This document shows, piece after piece, positions 33,907 to 42,767 of a stretch of 64,000 nt of DNA. Each line of letters begins with the position of its first letter. Within the stretch, counting starts at the first letter, position 1. The notes beneath the pieces were generated by a model that made no database searches, was not told where the DNA came from, and saw only the letters and a program-made list of their open reading frames with translations. Position numbers and translations under genes: made by a program. Location of the stretch: positions 3,348,001 to 3,412,000 of the forward strand of contig NZ_CP139559.1 in NCBI RefSeq assembly GCF_034263275.1, written 5' to 3'. Source of the stretch: Mucilaginibacter sp. cycad4 (GTDB lineage Bacteria; Bacteroidota; Bacteroidia; Sphingobacteriales; Sphingobacteriaceae).

Positions 33907-34308
33907 TTACTCAGCTTTCTTCTCTTCGTTTACGGTAGTCTTAAAGTCGTCCCAGTCGCGGCTAAACCTGCCATGCCCGTGGCCTTTCCATCCGCACATG
34001 CGGTCTTCCCATTGAGCACGGAATTTGTCTCTGTCTTCGGGGCTCATATTTTTAAACCGTTCGGCCATGCGTCCGCGCATCCAGGGGGCACCTCCTCCGC
34101 CTTTAGGGCCGCCTTTGCCAAAGCCAAACAATATCTTGCATAAAATAAATATGCCCATGGCCTGCCAGTAAGTAATAGCTGTTACGTGTAAAATATCCGG
34201 CAATAAATTATTCCACAGCTGCATTACTATAAAGCTGATGACGGCCAGGCAGGCGATCACCCCAAGCGGGATGAAGAAAAATCGCCTTTTATAAAAAAAT
34301 GGTTTCAT
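33907..34308 (-). CDS. Hypothetical membrane protein in the ECF sigma operon
   Basis: 133 residues. Two hydrophobic segments (FFIPLGVIACLAVISFIVMQLW and TYWQAMGIFILCKILFGF) then a glycine-rich GKGGPKGGGGAPWMRGRMAERF linker and a charged MSPEDRDKFRAQWEDRMCG tail. It lies 20 nt after the ECF sigma gene and may be its membrane partner, but it has no recognisable anti-sigma domain. Confidence 0.75.
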   Translation of the reverse strand: MKPFFYKRRFFFIPLGVIACLAVISFIVMQLWNNLLPDILHVTAITYWQAMGIFILCKILFGFGKGGPKGGGGAPWMRGRMAERFKNMSPEDRDKFRAQWEDRMCGWKGHGHGRFSRDWDDFKTTVNEEKKAE

Positions 34309-34328
34309 GTTATATAATGTCTTAATTT

Positions 34329-34889
34329 TTAATATTCAGTAATTTCCGTGTAAAGCTGGGCAAGCCGTTTGCGCAAGTGTAATACGGCGTAACGTTTTCT
34401 TGATACCAGCGTGTTGGTATTTAGCCCGGTACGTTTGGCAATTTCCTCAAAGGGGATATCCTCAAGCTCATGCCAAACAAATACCTGTTTTTGTTCTTCG
34501 GGCAATTCATCCAGCGCAAAAAATAACTGCTCCCAAAAAAGGTTGCGCAAATACTCGGTTTCGGGAGTGGTAGCTTCGGTAAGGAGTATGGCTTTAAAGT
34601 CCGGAGCCTCATCGTCATAATCCTCATCATCGGCCAGCATATCATCAAGCAGGGTTTCCGTCTTTTTTTTATGCTTATCAGTTATTTTGTTCCGGGCCAC
34701 CCGGTATAGCCAGGCGCTGGTTTGTTCAATCGGTTCAGAATTGATAACAGCGCTAAACTGGTACCAAACGTCCTGGAGTATATCCTCGGCGTCGGCATCG
34801 TTTTTTACCCTCCGGCGAATAAATCCCAACAGGCTTTTACCATACGAAGCAATTGTTTGTATGATGTGGCTGTTTTTGTCCTGGGGCAT
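34329..34889 (-). CDS. ECF RNA polymerase sigma factor
   Basis: 186 residues from the ATG at 34889 (a TTG at 34904 is an alternative). Region 2 (LLGFIRRRVKNDADAEDILQDVWYQF, then TSAWLYRVARNKITDKHKKK) and region 4 (ALDELPEEQKQVFVWHELEDIPFEEIAKRTGLNTNTLVSRKRYAVLHLRKRL) are clear. An acidic insertion (DDMLADDEDYDDEAPD) separates them. It directs transcription of a stress or envelope regulon. The following membrane protein may regulate it. Confidence 0.92.
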   Translation of the reverse strand: MPQDKNSHIIQTIASYGKSLLGFIRRRVKNDADAEDILQDVWYQFSAVINSEPIEQTSAWLYRVARNKITDKHKKKTETLLDDMLADDEDYDDEAPDFKAILLTEATTPETEYLRNLFWEQLFFALDELPEEQKQVFVWHELEDIPFEEIAKRTGLNTNTLVSRKRYAVLHLRKRLAQLYTEITEY

Positions 34890-35141
34890 TATCGCTGTTG
34901 TCAATTTCTTTATCCTTTTTAAAGATAAAGACGATTGTGATTTAAAAACATTTTAATTTTTTTTCAAAAAAATCTATTACATATCAAAAAGCCGTTTCAC
35001 ATAGCTAAAACAGTATTTATTTGATTAAATAAACATCTCAAGAGAATGATGTTTAAACACCATAAAGATAGTTTTGTCGAATTAAATTCATTTTAATTAA
35101 TAATATTTGAATTTTATTCAATTTATATCGAATATTACTGT

Positions 35142-35621
35142 ATGATTAACGAACCGGAAGTTATTTTAGATAAAACCGACCTGCACATTTTACGATTGAT
35201 GCAGGAAAATGCCCGCATCTCCAATGCCGACCTGGCCCGTGAGCTTGGCATGGCGCCATCCGGCATACTGGAGCGTGTAAAAAAACTGGAACAAAAAAAC
35301 GTGATCCAACAGTATACCACACGCATTAACCCGGCAGCCCTGCAGCAAAAAATGCTGGCTTTTATTTTTATGAAAGCCGCCGACGGGCCCGGGAGTGATG
35401 CCACATCAAGCGAACTGGCCAAAATACCCGAGGTGCAGGAAGTACACCATATAGCCGGCGATGATTGTTATTTAATAAAAGTACGCACCTATGATTCGGC
35501 ATCGCTGATGCATTTAATGCGCAGCTACTTTAGCAAAATACCCAATATCTTGAGTACCCGCACCACCATAGTGCTCGAAACTATTAAAGAACAACAACAA
35601 CTGGTTATACCCGAAAAATAA
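35142..35621 (+). CDS. Lrp/AsnC-family transcriptional regulator
   Basis: 159 residues. N-terminal HTH (ILRLMQENARISNADLARELGMAPSGILERVKKLEQKNVI) and a C-terminal RAM effector domain (FIFMKAADGPGSDATSSELAKIPEVQEVHHIAGDDCYLIKVRTYD). It lies 7 nt before an EamA transporter gene, so the pair is an operon, an arrangement usual for amino-acid export control. Confidence 0.94.
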   Translation: MINEPEVILDKTDLHILRLMQENARISNADLARELGMAPSGILERVKKLEQKNVIQQYTTRINPAALQQKMLAFIFMKAADGPGSDATSSELAKIPEVQEVHHIAGDDCYLIKVRTYDSASLMHLMRSYFSKIPNILSTRTTIVLETIKEQQQLVIPEK

Positions 35622-35628
35622 ATATATC

Positions 35629-36585
35629 ATGACACCTACTACCGCAAAATCAGCTTCACCCATATTAGTTATTATAGCTTTCGCTACCGTTTATATAGTA
35701 TGGGGCTCCACCTACTTTTTTATAAAAATGGCTGTAGCCGGTTTTCCGCCGCTGCTGTTGGGTGCGCTGCGTTTTTTCACGGCGGGTTTGTTGTTAATGG
35801 TGTGGTGTGCAATTAAAGGTGAAAATATCTTTATAAAACAAAATATATTTCATGCTGCGGTAAGCGGTTTCCTGTTACTGGTAATTGGTAATGGTGCCGT
35901 AATATGGGCCGAACAAACTTTACCAAGCGCTATGGTGGCCATTATGGTAACCTCGCCGCCAATTTGGTTTGTGCTGCTTGATAAACCAAACTGGGCCACC
36001 AACTTCAAAAGTAAAAGCACCATTCTCGGCCTCATCATTGGCTTTATAGGTGTGATACTATTATTTCGGGATCAGATTGCGGATGTATTGGGATCATCGG
36101 CAGGCCCATCAAAATTACCGGGAATGATATTGTTGTTATTTGGTACGCTGGGCTGGGCTTCAGGTTCATTATATTCAAAGCATTATAATACCAAAGGATC
36201 TGTATCGGTAAATACAGCATGGCAAATGCTTGCAGCGGGTATGTTCTTTCTGCCTTCAAGCTTTTTAAATAACGAGATGGGCAAAGTTCAATGGAACGCA
36301 ATACCGGCGCATAGCTGGTATGCATTGGCCTATTTGATTGTATTTGGGTCGATAGCGGCATTTAGCGCTTATGTATGGCTTTTACAGGTGAGGCCGGCAA
36401 CCCAGGTTGGTACCTATGCCTATGTTAACCCAGTGATAGCTGTTTTGCTGGGGGTGATTTTTGCCGGGGAGCATGTGACCCTGATACAAGTTATTGGGCT
36501 GGTTGTGATATTGAGCAGTGTGTTGCTGATCAATTTATCGAAGTACAGGAAGGCGAAAACAGGAGAATTAGCGGTTGCGAAGTGA
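35629..36585 (+). CDS. EamA/DMT-family permease
   Basis: 318 residues, ten TM helices in two EamA repeats (VIIAFATVYIVWGSTYFFIK and LPGMILLLFGTLGWASGSLYSKH mark the two halves; ATQVGTYAYVNPVIAVLLGV is the typical penultimate region). RhaT/YedA-like transporters export amino acids or metabolites. Its Lrp-type neighbour upstream suggests amino-acid efflux. Confidence 0.92.
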   Translation: MTPTTAKSASPILVIIAFATVYIVWGSTYFFIKMAVAGFPPLLLGALRFFTAGLLLMVWCAIKGENIFIKQNIFHAAVSGFLLLVIGNGAVIWAEQTLPSAMVAIMVTSPPIWFVLLDKPNWATNFKSKSTILGLIIGFIGVILLFRDQIADVLGSSAGPSKLPGMILLLFGTLGWASGSLYSKHYNTKGSVSVNTAWQMLAAGMFFLPSSFLNNEMGKVQWNAIPAHSWYALAYLIVFGSIAAFSAYVWLLQVRPATQVGTYAYVNPVIAVLLGVIFAGEHVTLIQVIGLVVILSSVLLINLSKYRKAKTGELAVAK

Positions 36586-36601
36586 CGACAATTACTGAAA
36601 A

Positions 36602-36699
36602 AACTATGTCATTGCGAGCGCAGCGCGGCAATCGCACGGAAGCAAAGCGGCTTTGCATAGCTACGAGATTGCCACGCTATCGCTCGCAATGACATAGTT
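36602..36699. repeat. Palindromic repeat, CATTGCGAG family, 98 bp
   Basis: AACTATGTCATTGCGAGCG (36602-36620) is exactly complementary to CGCTCGCAATGACATAGTT (36681-36699), with weaker inner pairing. It is a relative of the element at 43840-43936 (shared CATTGCGAG ends, similar length). Confidence 0.85.
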
Positions 36700-36727
36700 A
36701 TTTTATTTAATACAGTTACGTTTAACC

Positions 36728-37735
36728 TCAACTCTCCCACTTCCCAAATTCAAAATATTTACTGATACTGATACCAACTTTACTGCCTACCGGGTATTTA
36801 CGCCTGTCGTAATTAAGAACCCTTAATGTGATACCTTCTTTTTCGATAACAAGCTCCTCAAAAAAGCCTTTAAACAATACCATTTTCACCAGCCATTTGC
36901 TGCCCAGGCTGCTAATTTTAATATGCTCGGCGTAAACCACTACAACGCTGCGTTTACTTTTTATGCCGCAAACTTTTGCCTGGGCCGATGTTAGCCGGGT
37001 GCAACTGGCCAATATTTGCGCCGTGTACAATAATTTAGGCGAATGATACAACTGCTCGGGACTGCCGTTCTCCACAATCTCCCCTTCTTTAAGTACAATT
37101 AGTTCATCGGCCATGGAAAGGATCTCGGCAGGATCATGCGATACCAATACTACGGTAACTCCCCATTCCTTTACAATATACCTGATATCGTGCTGTAAAC
37201 CTTCCCTGTAGGTGGCGTCGACCTGGTTAAAGGGTTCATCAAGCAATAAAACCTCCGGGCGGCTGATCAATGCTTTGGCAATGGTTACGCGCTGCTTTTC
37301 ACCGCCGCTTAATTTGCCAAAAGGCATTTCCCTAAGGGTGTAGATATTTAAAAGGTTCAAGGCTTCGGTAACACGGTGTATAGCGTGACTTTGATCTTCG
37401 GCCGGCAAACCTTCACATATGGTGTCCCATACCGATATTCGCGGATCAAGATCGTTATCGTGCTGCGTTACCATCCGCATAACCTTGTGGGCATGCTGAA
37501 TACCTTTTTGCCTGCTTAGTACCTGCTCTTCTTTAAAAAACACTTCTCCGTGATCGGGCTCCAGCGTTCCATATAACAAGTTAAGCAATGTGGTTTTCCC
37601 GCTGCCGCTCTCACCAACTATTGCAGTTATCTTACCTTTCGGAATAAAAATGGTAACGTTATTAACCCCCGAAGACTTATCCCCAAAAAAGTTTTTGGTA
37701 ACCGATATGGTTTCCAGTATCAAATCATCTTGCAT
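36728..37735 (-). CDS. ABC transporter ATP-binding protein
   Basis: 335 residues. Walker A GESGSGKT near 39, Q-loop MVTQHDND, signature KLSGGEKQR near 142, Walker B VLLLDEPF and H-loop VLVSHDPAE. The last 90 residues (VYAEHIKISSLGSKWLVKMVLFKGFFEELVIEKEGITLRV) resemble a TOBE-type regulatory domain as in import ATPases for polyamine, sulfate or iron. No permease is adjacent, so the cargo is unknown. Confidence 0.9.
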   Translation of the reverse strand: MQDDLILETISVTKNFFGDKSSGVNNVTIFIPKGKITAIVGESGSGKTTLLNLLYGTLEPDHGEVFFKEEQVLSRQKGIQHAHKVMRMVTQHDNDLDPRISVWDTICEGLPAEDQSHAIHRVTEALNLLNIYTLREMPFGKLSGGEKQRVTIAKALISRPEVLLLDEPFNQVDATYREGLQHDIRYIVKEWGVTVVLVSHDPAEILSMADELIVLKEGEIVENGSPEQLYHSPKLLYTAQILASCTRLTSAQAKVCGIKSKRSVVVVYAEHIKISSLGSKWLVKMVLFKGFFEELVIEKEGITLRVLNYDRRKYPVGSKVGISISKYFEFGKWES

Positions 37736-37911
37736 CCTCGGTTTTATTTTCAGGCTGTTAAAAATCCGGCTGGCGGTTTCCCGCTCCGGGTTCAGGCTTC
37801 TAATCTAAAAAAAAGTTGAAAGCAAAAAAACTTTATACGCCAACCTTGGTGACAAATGCAAAACAAATAGTAATTAAACGCTATTATTATAAACAACCAA
37901 ATTATATAACC

Positions 37912-38121
37912 ATGAACAAAGCCATAGGGATCGTACTCATTATTGTAGGCGCGGCCATGCTCATCTGGACGGGCTTTACTTACACCAAAAAGGAAAAGAT
38001 CATTGATGCCGGCCCTATACAGGTATCAGCCGACAGGGAAAAAACTGTTAACTGGCCACCCTACCTCGGCGGGTTATTAGTGATAGGCGGTATTGTTGTA
38101 GTTGCTACCTCAAAAAAATAG
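37912..38121 (+). CDS. Small two-TM membrane protein
   Basis: 69 residues from the ATG at 37912; a longer frame from 37816 adds 32 residues that look like untranslated leader. TM1 AIGIVLIIVGAAMLIWTGF, then KKEKIIDAGPIQVSADREKTVNWP and TM2 YLGGLLVIGGIVVVA. It resembles DUF3185-type small membrane proteins. Function unknown. Confidence 0.75.
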   Translation: MNKAIGIVLIIVGAAMLIWTGFTYTKKEKIIDAGPIQVSADREKTVNWPPYLGGLLVIGGIVVVATSKK

Positions 38122-38126
38122 GGCAT

Positions 38127-39050
38127 TCATTTATTATCTACCGGTTTAAGTACGCTAATGTCTTTACCGGCAAGCAGTTGCTGATAATTGATCAGTTGAA
38201 ACTTTTTACCCGCCATAGCCGCAAACTCGGGCGAGAGTAAGGCATTAAGTTCGGTTTGGCGGTGCAAACTGGTAAGCGGCTTACCCTCTTTTGAATTCAT
38301 CATGTTACTGTTCATATCAACCAGTACATCCATCTCGGGGCTTGGAGTAGCAGTATGAAGCACCATCATGTTTGGCTTATCAGGATCAAGCTTACTTATA
38401 TAAGCTAAAAACGCCTCCTTTTTGGTAGCGATAGGTTCGCCCCACATTTCCTTATAGGTTTCGCCGAAATAAGTTATGCTGCTTAAAGTTGATATGGCCA
38501 GTTTATATTTATGAGCCAGTTTTTCGGTAAGGGCACGTAATTCGGGTGTCGAGAGCGCTATGCCCATGTGCGGATCGATATAGGTTATTTTTAACCCTGA
38601 TGCCTGCGCCCTTTCAATTTGTGCCGACAATTCGGTTTCAATTTCGCTAAGTTTATACCCGCTTTTGGCAACAGCCCGTGTGGATTGCGGAAAATACCCG
38701 TTTGAATCAACCAGGCTCGCGACAGCCGTACGGCCGGTGACAGGCCCCCAGCGGTAATTTTTCCATTCGGAGGTCAATGTAAGGTGAACACCGACCGTAA
38801 CATTGGGATATTGTTTTAGTATTTCAACCGCTTCCTGGTACCAGGGGCATGCAAACTGCACCGAGGCCGAAAGCGGCATACCGGTTTGAGCAGCCTTGAG
38901 CAAAGCCATATTTACCGAATGGTTCATGCCGATATCATCCAGCCTGATGAGTAACCGCGGCAAATTACCATTTGGCGACTGTGCGCGCACTTCATTGCTT
39001 GCTAAACAAGTCATCAGCACAAGCAAACAAAACAATATCCGTTTCATCAT
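38127..39050 (-). CDS. YdjC/ChbG-type carbohydrate deacetylase, secreted
   Basis: 307 residues from the ATG at 39050. Signal peptide MMKRILFCLLVLMTCLASNEVRA, then LIRLDDIGMNHSVNMALLKAAQ (metal Asp pair), VGVHLTLTSEWKNYRWGPV (metal His) and ITYIDPHMGI (third metal His region). YdjC/ChbG enzymes deacetylate chito-oligosaccharides or related acetylated sugars. Exported forms like this are usual in Bacteroidetes. Confidence 0.9.
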   Translation of the reverse strand: MMKRILFCLLVLMTCLASNEVRAQSPNGNLPRLLIRLDDIGMNHSVNMALLKAAQTGMPLSASVQFACPWYQEAVEILKQYPNVTVGVHLTLTSEWKNYRWGPVTGRTAVASLVDSNGYFPQSTRAVAKSGYKLSEIETELSAQIERAQASGLKITYIDPHMGIALSTPELRALTEKLAHKYKLAISTLSSITYFGETYKEMWGEPIATKKEAFLAYISKLDPDKPNMMVLHTATPSPEMDVLVDMNSNMMNSKEGKPLTSLHRQTELNALLSPEFAAMAGKKFQLINYQQLLAGKDISVLKPVDNK

Positions 39051-39197
39051 TTGTATGTTCAATCAAAAAAAGTTCATAAACCTCAGGTCAACAGAAAACC
39101 GGCTCCAACTAAACATTATAAATATCTTATTATGAGGATTAATAAAACAAACTAAATTAAACATGATAGCATATTGTTACATAATGGCCTCAGAATT
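39051..39197. other. AT-rich spacer
   Basis: Promoter-sized region upstream of the deacetylase; nothing specific recognised before the tandem repeat. Confidence 0.4.
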
Positions 39198-39301
39198 GGT
39201 GAAAGGTGAAAGGTGAAAGGTGAAAGGTGAAAGGTGAAAGGTGAAAGGTGAAAGGTGAAAGGTGAAAGGTGAAAGGTGAAAGGTGAAAGGTGAAAGGTGA
39301 A
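39198..39301. repeat. Tandem 7-bp repeat GGTGAAA, about 15 copies
   Basis: Perfect GGTGAAA units run head to tail over 104 nt, the last one truncated to GGTGAA. Perfect identity suggests recent slippage and probable length variation between strains. It is outside any gene. Confidence 0.95.
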
Positions 39302-39335
39302 CACTTCCGAAGTTTTTCAAACTTCGGAAGTGTTC
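39299..39335. terminator. Perfect 17-bp hairpin after the tandem repeat
   Basis: GAACACTTCCGAAGTTT (39299-39315), loop TTC, AAACTTCGGAAGTGTTC (39319-39335). It lies 32 nt after the stop of the minus-strand gene at 39368 and could terminate it, although the T run is weak. A similar CTTCGTAAGG hairpin occurs at 56215-56246. Confidence 0.6.
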
Positions 39336-39367
39336 ATTGCAATGTTACTCTTGGTCATCAATCGTTA

Positions 39368-39829
39368 TTAAGCCGAAACCAGGTCGGGGTTATGGTTAAC
39401 CTGGCTAATGGTAAGGGCCTGCTGAATGTTAAGCCCGGCACCCTGCTGATCTGACATCCATTTTTGGATGAGGGCATTCAAAGTGTTCAGTTGGCTGGCA
39501 TAAGCATCGGGATTGGCGCCTTTCAGTTTTGCCAAATAAGCCACCGCATCAGCTATTTTTTGCGCATCGGTTTTGCCGTCCTCCTGTACAGCCCAGTTTA
39601 AATCGGTAACCACCTTGGGCAGCCATAATTTAATGCCGTTCACAATTACTGCTGATGCCGGCACCAGGGTTTCCAATGTCATTTCCAAAAACTGGCCGGC
39701 CTGGCTTGCTTCAAGGTTTTTGACTCCGTTAGCAACTTTGTCGGCAACGGTAATGATTTCATGTACAACGTCGGAAGCGTTGTGGAACAGGGATTTTACA
39801 TGGTCCCACATTTTTGATAAAAAAGACAT
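39368..39829 (-). CDS. Hypothetical helical protein
   Basis: 153 residues from the ATG at 39829 (a 16-residue longer frame is unlikely). Predicted mostly helical: SFLSKMWDHVKSLFHNASDVVHEIITVADKVANGVKNL, then ETLVPASAVIVNGIKLWLPKVVTDLNWAV and LAKLKGANPDAYASQLNTLNALIQKWM. No family recognised; the amphipathic first half could associate with membranes or form a coiled bundle. Confidence 0.7.
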   Translation of the reverse strand: MSFLSKMWDHVKSLFHNASDVVHEIITVADKVANGVKNLEASQAGQFLEMTLETLVPASAVIVNGIKLWLPKVVTDLNWAVQEDGKTDAQKIADAVAYLAKLKGANPDAYASQLNTLNALIQKWMSDQQGAGLNIQQALTISQVNHNPDLVSA

Positions 39830-40184
39830 AGGTTGTAGTTTTAAGTTTATATAATTTGATTGTTGGTTCACATACATTCAAAGCCATACATAGGCGGCCG
39901 GAATACTATAAATACTATTTATTCAAGCTATTTGCCGATTCAGAAAGCTGCAAAATGCCTTCCGGTTAAATGACTTTAATTAGAGAAGATAAAATTGACG
40001 ATAAAATCACCCGGGTAACATAGTGTTTATACGCTTTCGGGATGCGGTTTTTACGTTATTTAGTGATATCGGCGCCGTCATCTATCCCTTATTGTATTAA
40101 CTGCACGGCTTGGTTCAGATTTTACCCTCTCTTATTTATATCTTTCAAACTAAAAACCTTATATTCAAATATAAAACCCTCACT
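39830..40184. other. Gene-free spacer upstream of the M28 peptidase
   Basis: I see no gene, repeat or hairpin of note. The region separates divergent genes and should hold both promoters. Confidence 0.5.
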
Positions 40185-41750
40185 ATGAAATATATAAAAC
40201 ACTCTTTTATTTTCGGCGCGTTGTTGCTTGCCTGTACCGGCGGCTATGCCCAGCAGGAAGTTATTGACACCGCAGCTTTCAGCCACATCCGTAAGGCGGA
40301 GCTTAGCAGCTCACAAATTCCACAGATAGCGCATTATTTAACCGATGTGTCCGGTCCGCGGTTAACCAATTCACCGGGTTATGCCCGGGCGGCAAGCTGG
40401 GCAGTTGCCACCATGAAAAAATGGGGAATGGCCAATGCCGCTACCGAACGCTGGGGCACTTTTGGCAAACAATGGGAAGTGCAGGATTTCAGCATGATGA
40501 TGCGTGCACCCTATAATGCCCAGATCAGGGCTTACCCTAATCCCTGGAGCCCGGGCAGCAAAGGCTTGCTGCAAGGCGAAGTTATGGTAATTTCATCGGC
40601 GCAGGCTATGGATACTACTTATCTGAATGGTCATGCCGCCGGGTTTAAAGGCAAATTTGTACTGGTTACCGGTGATGCTGCCGATTATAAAAAGAATTTT
40701 GAACCGTCGGCCGAAAGACTGGCCGACACCGCCTTAGCCAACCTGAAGGATACATATATGGTGTCCCGCTCCATGATCACCATGTATACTGCTAAATACT
40801 TGAAGATCTTTAAAACAGCAGACCAGATACTGAAAAACGCCGGTGCGCTGGCCTTCATTAGCGCGGGCCGTAATAATGTTAACGGAACCGTTTTTGTGCA
40901 AGGCCGCTACGGCTATAAATTGACTGATCCGGAAACAGTACCGCAGGTTACCATGGCTTCGGAGGACGGGCAAAAAATCAAACGGCTGATCCAATCGGGT
41001 CAGAAAGTTGAGCTGGCCATGAGTTTTACCGGCAAAACATCTACCGAAGACACAAACGGCTACAACGTAGTAGGCGAAATCCCCGGCACCGACCCCAAAC
41101 TAAAATCGCAACTGGTGATGCTGGGTGGCCATCTTGATTCATGGCAGGCCGCCACCGGCGCAACTGATAATGCCGCCGGCTGTATTGTGATGCTGGAAGC
41201 AGTTCGGCTGCTCGATTCGCTTGGGCTTAAACCTAAACGCACCATCCGCATTGCATTGTGGAGTGGCGAAGAACAGGGTTTGCTGGGTTCATTCGGGTAC
41301 ATTAAAAATCACTTCAGGGATGGTGTTAAGTTTACCGTAAAGCCCGAGCAGGCTAAAGTATCGGTTTATTTTAACCTGGATAACGGCACAGGAAAAATCA
41401 GGGGGATCTTTGCGCAAAGCAACGAAAAAATGAAACCAATATTTGAACAGTGGCTAAAACCCTTTAATGATCTTGGCGCCACAACGGTAACTATGGCCAA
41501 TACGGGTTCAACCGATCACCTGGCGTTTGATTGGGCAGGCATACCGGGTTTCCAGTTTGTGCAGGACCCCATTGATTATGAAACCCGCACCCACCACAGC
41601 AATATGGACGATTACGACCACCTGATGATAGACGATCTGAAACAAGCCGCCATCATCGTTGCCTCATTTGTGTACCAGGCCAGTATCCGCCCCGAAATGC
41701 TGCCAAGGAAACCGCTTGAAAACGAAACTTTTGTTTTTGACGGGTTTTAG
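40185..41750 (+). CDS. M28-family zinc aminopeptidase, secreted
   Basis: 521 residues from the ATG at 40185; the longer frame from 40110 adds 25 non-signal residues. Signal peptide ends near GGYAQ. A PA domain occupies about 130-270. The M28 core has the zinc ligands in GGHLDSWQAATGATDNAAGC (His and Asp), LWSGEEQGLLGS (catalytic Glu and ligand), NLDNGTG and the final His in THHSNMDDYDHL. Such enzymes remove N-terminal residues from peptides in the periplasm or outside. Confidence 0.93.
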   Translation: MKYIKHSFIFGALLLACTGGYAQQEVIDTAAFSHIRKAELSSSQIPQIAHYLTDVSGPRLTNSPGYARAASWAVATMKKWGMANAATERWGTFGKQWEVQDFSMMMRAPYNAQIRAYPNPWSPGSKGLLQGEVMVISSAQAMDTTYLNGHAAGFKGKFVLVTGDAADYKKNFEPSAERLADTALANLKDTYMVSRSMITMYTAKYLKIFKTADQILKNAGALAFISAGRNNVNGTVFVQGRYGYKLTDPETVPQVTMASEDGQKIKRLIQSGQKVELAMSFTGKTSTEDTNGYNVVGEIPGTDPKLKSQLVMLGGHLDSWQAATGATDNAAGCIVMLEAVRLLDSLGLKPKRTIRIALWSGEEQGLLGSFGYIKNHFRDGVKFTVKPEQAKVSVYFNLDNGTGKIRGIFAQSNEKMKPIFEQWLKPFNDLGATTVTMANTGSTDHLAFDWAGIPGFQFVQDPIDYETRTHHSNMDDYDHLMIDDLKQAAIIVASFVYQASIRPEMLPRKPLENETFVFDGF

Positions 41751-41775
41751 AAAACAGATCCAGTATACCTTAAAA

Positions 41776-41813
41776 CAAAAATGAGGCTGTATCACAATGC
41801 AGCCTCATTTTTG
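41776..41813 (+). terminator. Intrinsic terminator after the M28 peptidase
   Basis: CAAAAATGAGGCTG (41776-41789) pairs with CAGCCTCATTTTTG (41800-41813); the T run is part of the right arm. Confidence 0.85.
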
Positions 41814-41864
41814 TTGACTTATTCAAATACTTAAGCAATATATCGTTTTGGGTTGGATTGATTC

Positions 41865-41980
41865 TACTTAAAAAGGGGGTTAACAGGGTTAACACAATTC
41901 AGGGTTAACATTTACATATCTATTTAATAATCAATCAATTGAGTGTTTTTTATACAAAAAATATGTTACCCCCCTTTTTG
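41865..41980. repeat. GGGTTAACA direct repeats within a large imperfect hairpin
   Basis: Three GGGTTAACA copies lie between 41875 and 41915. The block AAAAAGGGGGTTAACA near its left end is complementary to ATGTTACCCCCCTTTTTG near 41960-41980. No gene in 41814-42078 otherwise. Confidence 0.5.
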
Positions 41981-42078
41981 TAATAATATTACCGGCTAAC
42001 GATAAGCAAAGCACAGATAATGCTTTGCAGCAGGCCCCGCTGTGATCACAGAGCCTGCTCTTTGAAAGGATAAAACAA

Positions 42079-42216
42079 TTAAGAACGGTTAACAGGTTTC
42101 AGCATCCGCCTTTGTTCAGCCTTTTTGCTTAACCAGCATTTTACAAATGAGTTGATCATAATGCCCATGATACAGCAGGCAACCAATACGTAAATAATTA
42201 GGATGTGTTTTGGCAT
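42079..42216 (-). CDS. Very small single-TM protein
   Basis: 45 residues, ATG at 42216. MPKHILIIYVLVACCIMGIM is one TM helix, and the rest (NSFVKCWLSKKAEQRRMLKP) is basic and cytoplasmic. No family recognised. It is supported only by frame and topology. Confidence 0.45.
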   Translation of the reverse strand: MPKHILIIYVLVACCIMGIMINSFVKCWLSKKAEQRRMLKPVNRS

Positions 42217-42299
42217 TTCAGTTTATAATTTTCCTAAATGTAACAGGTTTGCTACATCTGCTGCAAGTGTTTTGAAAAATAAAGTTTCGACTAACCCGG

Positions 42300-42365
42300 T
42301 ACAAAAGTCAATAAAGTGTCATTTTCCGATTTCGAAATTCGGATGTTCGATTTCGGATTTATCCC
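42300..42365. repeat. CCGAAATC-word inverted cluster
   Basis: GATTTCGAAATTCGG followed by ATGTTCGATTTCGGATTTAT is made of the same words as 2685, 17871 and 61250 but inverted. Non-coding. Confidence 0.5.
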
Positions 42366-42401
42366 GGGTTAAGACGGCCAAATAGCATCCATTTTTAAAT
42401 T

Positions 42402-42621
42402 CCCCTCTCGAGAGCAGGGCTGTTGCATTCTAATATTCAGTTCTTGATAACACGCACGATTAAGCGTCTACGCTTGGTCGTTTGCCTTAATTGAGCGTCC
42501 ACGCTCCCGTAATATGTTATAAACGTAAGCGTGGACGCTTACTTTGGTTATAATTCAAGCGAAGGACGCTTGAACTTGCGAAACATAAATTAGAATGCAA
42601 CAGCCCTGCTCTCGAGAGGGG
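42402..42621. mobile_element. MITE-like element with 33-bp perfect inverted repeats
   Basis: The left arm 42402-42434 (begins CCCCTCTCGAGAGCAGGGCT) and the right arm 42589-42621 (ends GCCCTGCTCTCGAGAGGGG) are exact reverse complements over 33 nt. The 150-nt interior holds several small hairpins built on GCGTCCACGC/GCGTGGACGC words. No coding capacity. The element is itself inside a larger CCCCTCTC/GAGAGGGG repeat. Confidence 0.8.
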
Positions 42622-42767
42622 GCGCGAGGAAATGCGCGGTAGCAGGGGTGTGTTTCACTAATGTTTATAAGCCTTTGTATTAAACACACCCCTCCGCCCC
42701 TCTCAAGAGGGGAATCGCACAAGCCCGCCTTTTTGAGGAAGCATTTCTCACTAATTCAACAAACTAC
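42622..42767. repeat. Inverted repeat around AGGGGTGTGTTT
   Basis: AGGGGTGTGTTT near 42645 pairs with AAACACACCCCT near 42683, followed by CGCCCCTCTCAAGAGGGG. This is the familiar Bacteroidetes intergenic form with CCCCTCTC words. No gene. Confidence 0.6.

Noticed and set aside
39198..39301. CRISPR array
   Set aside because: The 7-bp units have no spacers and no cas genes are present; it is a simple tandem repeat.
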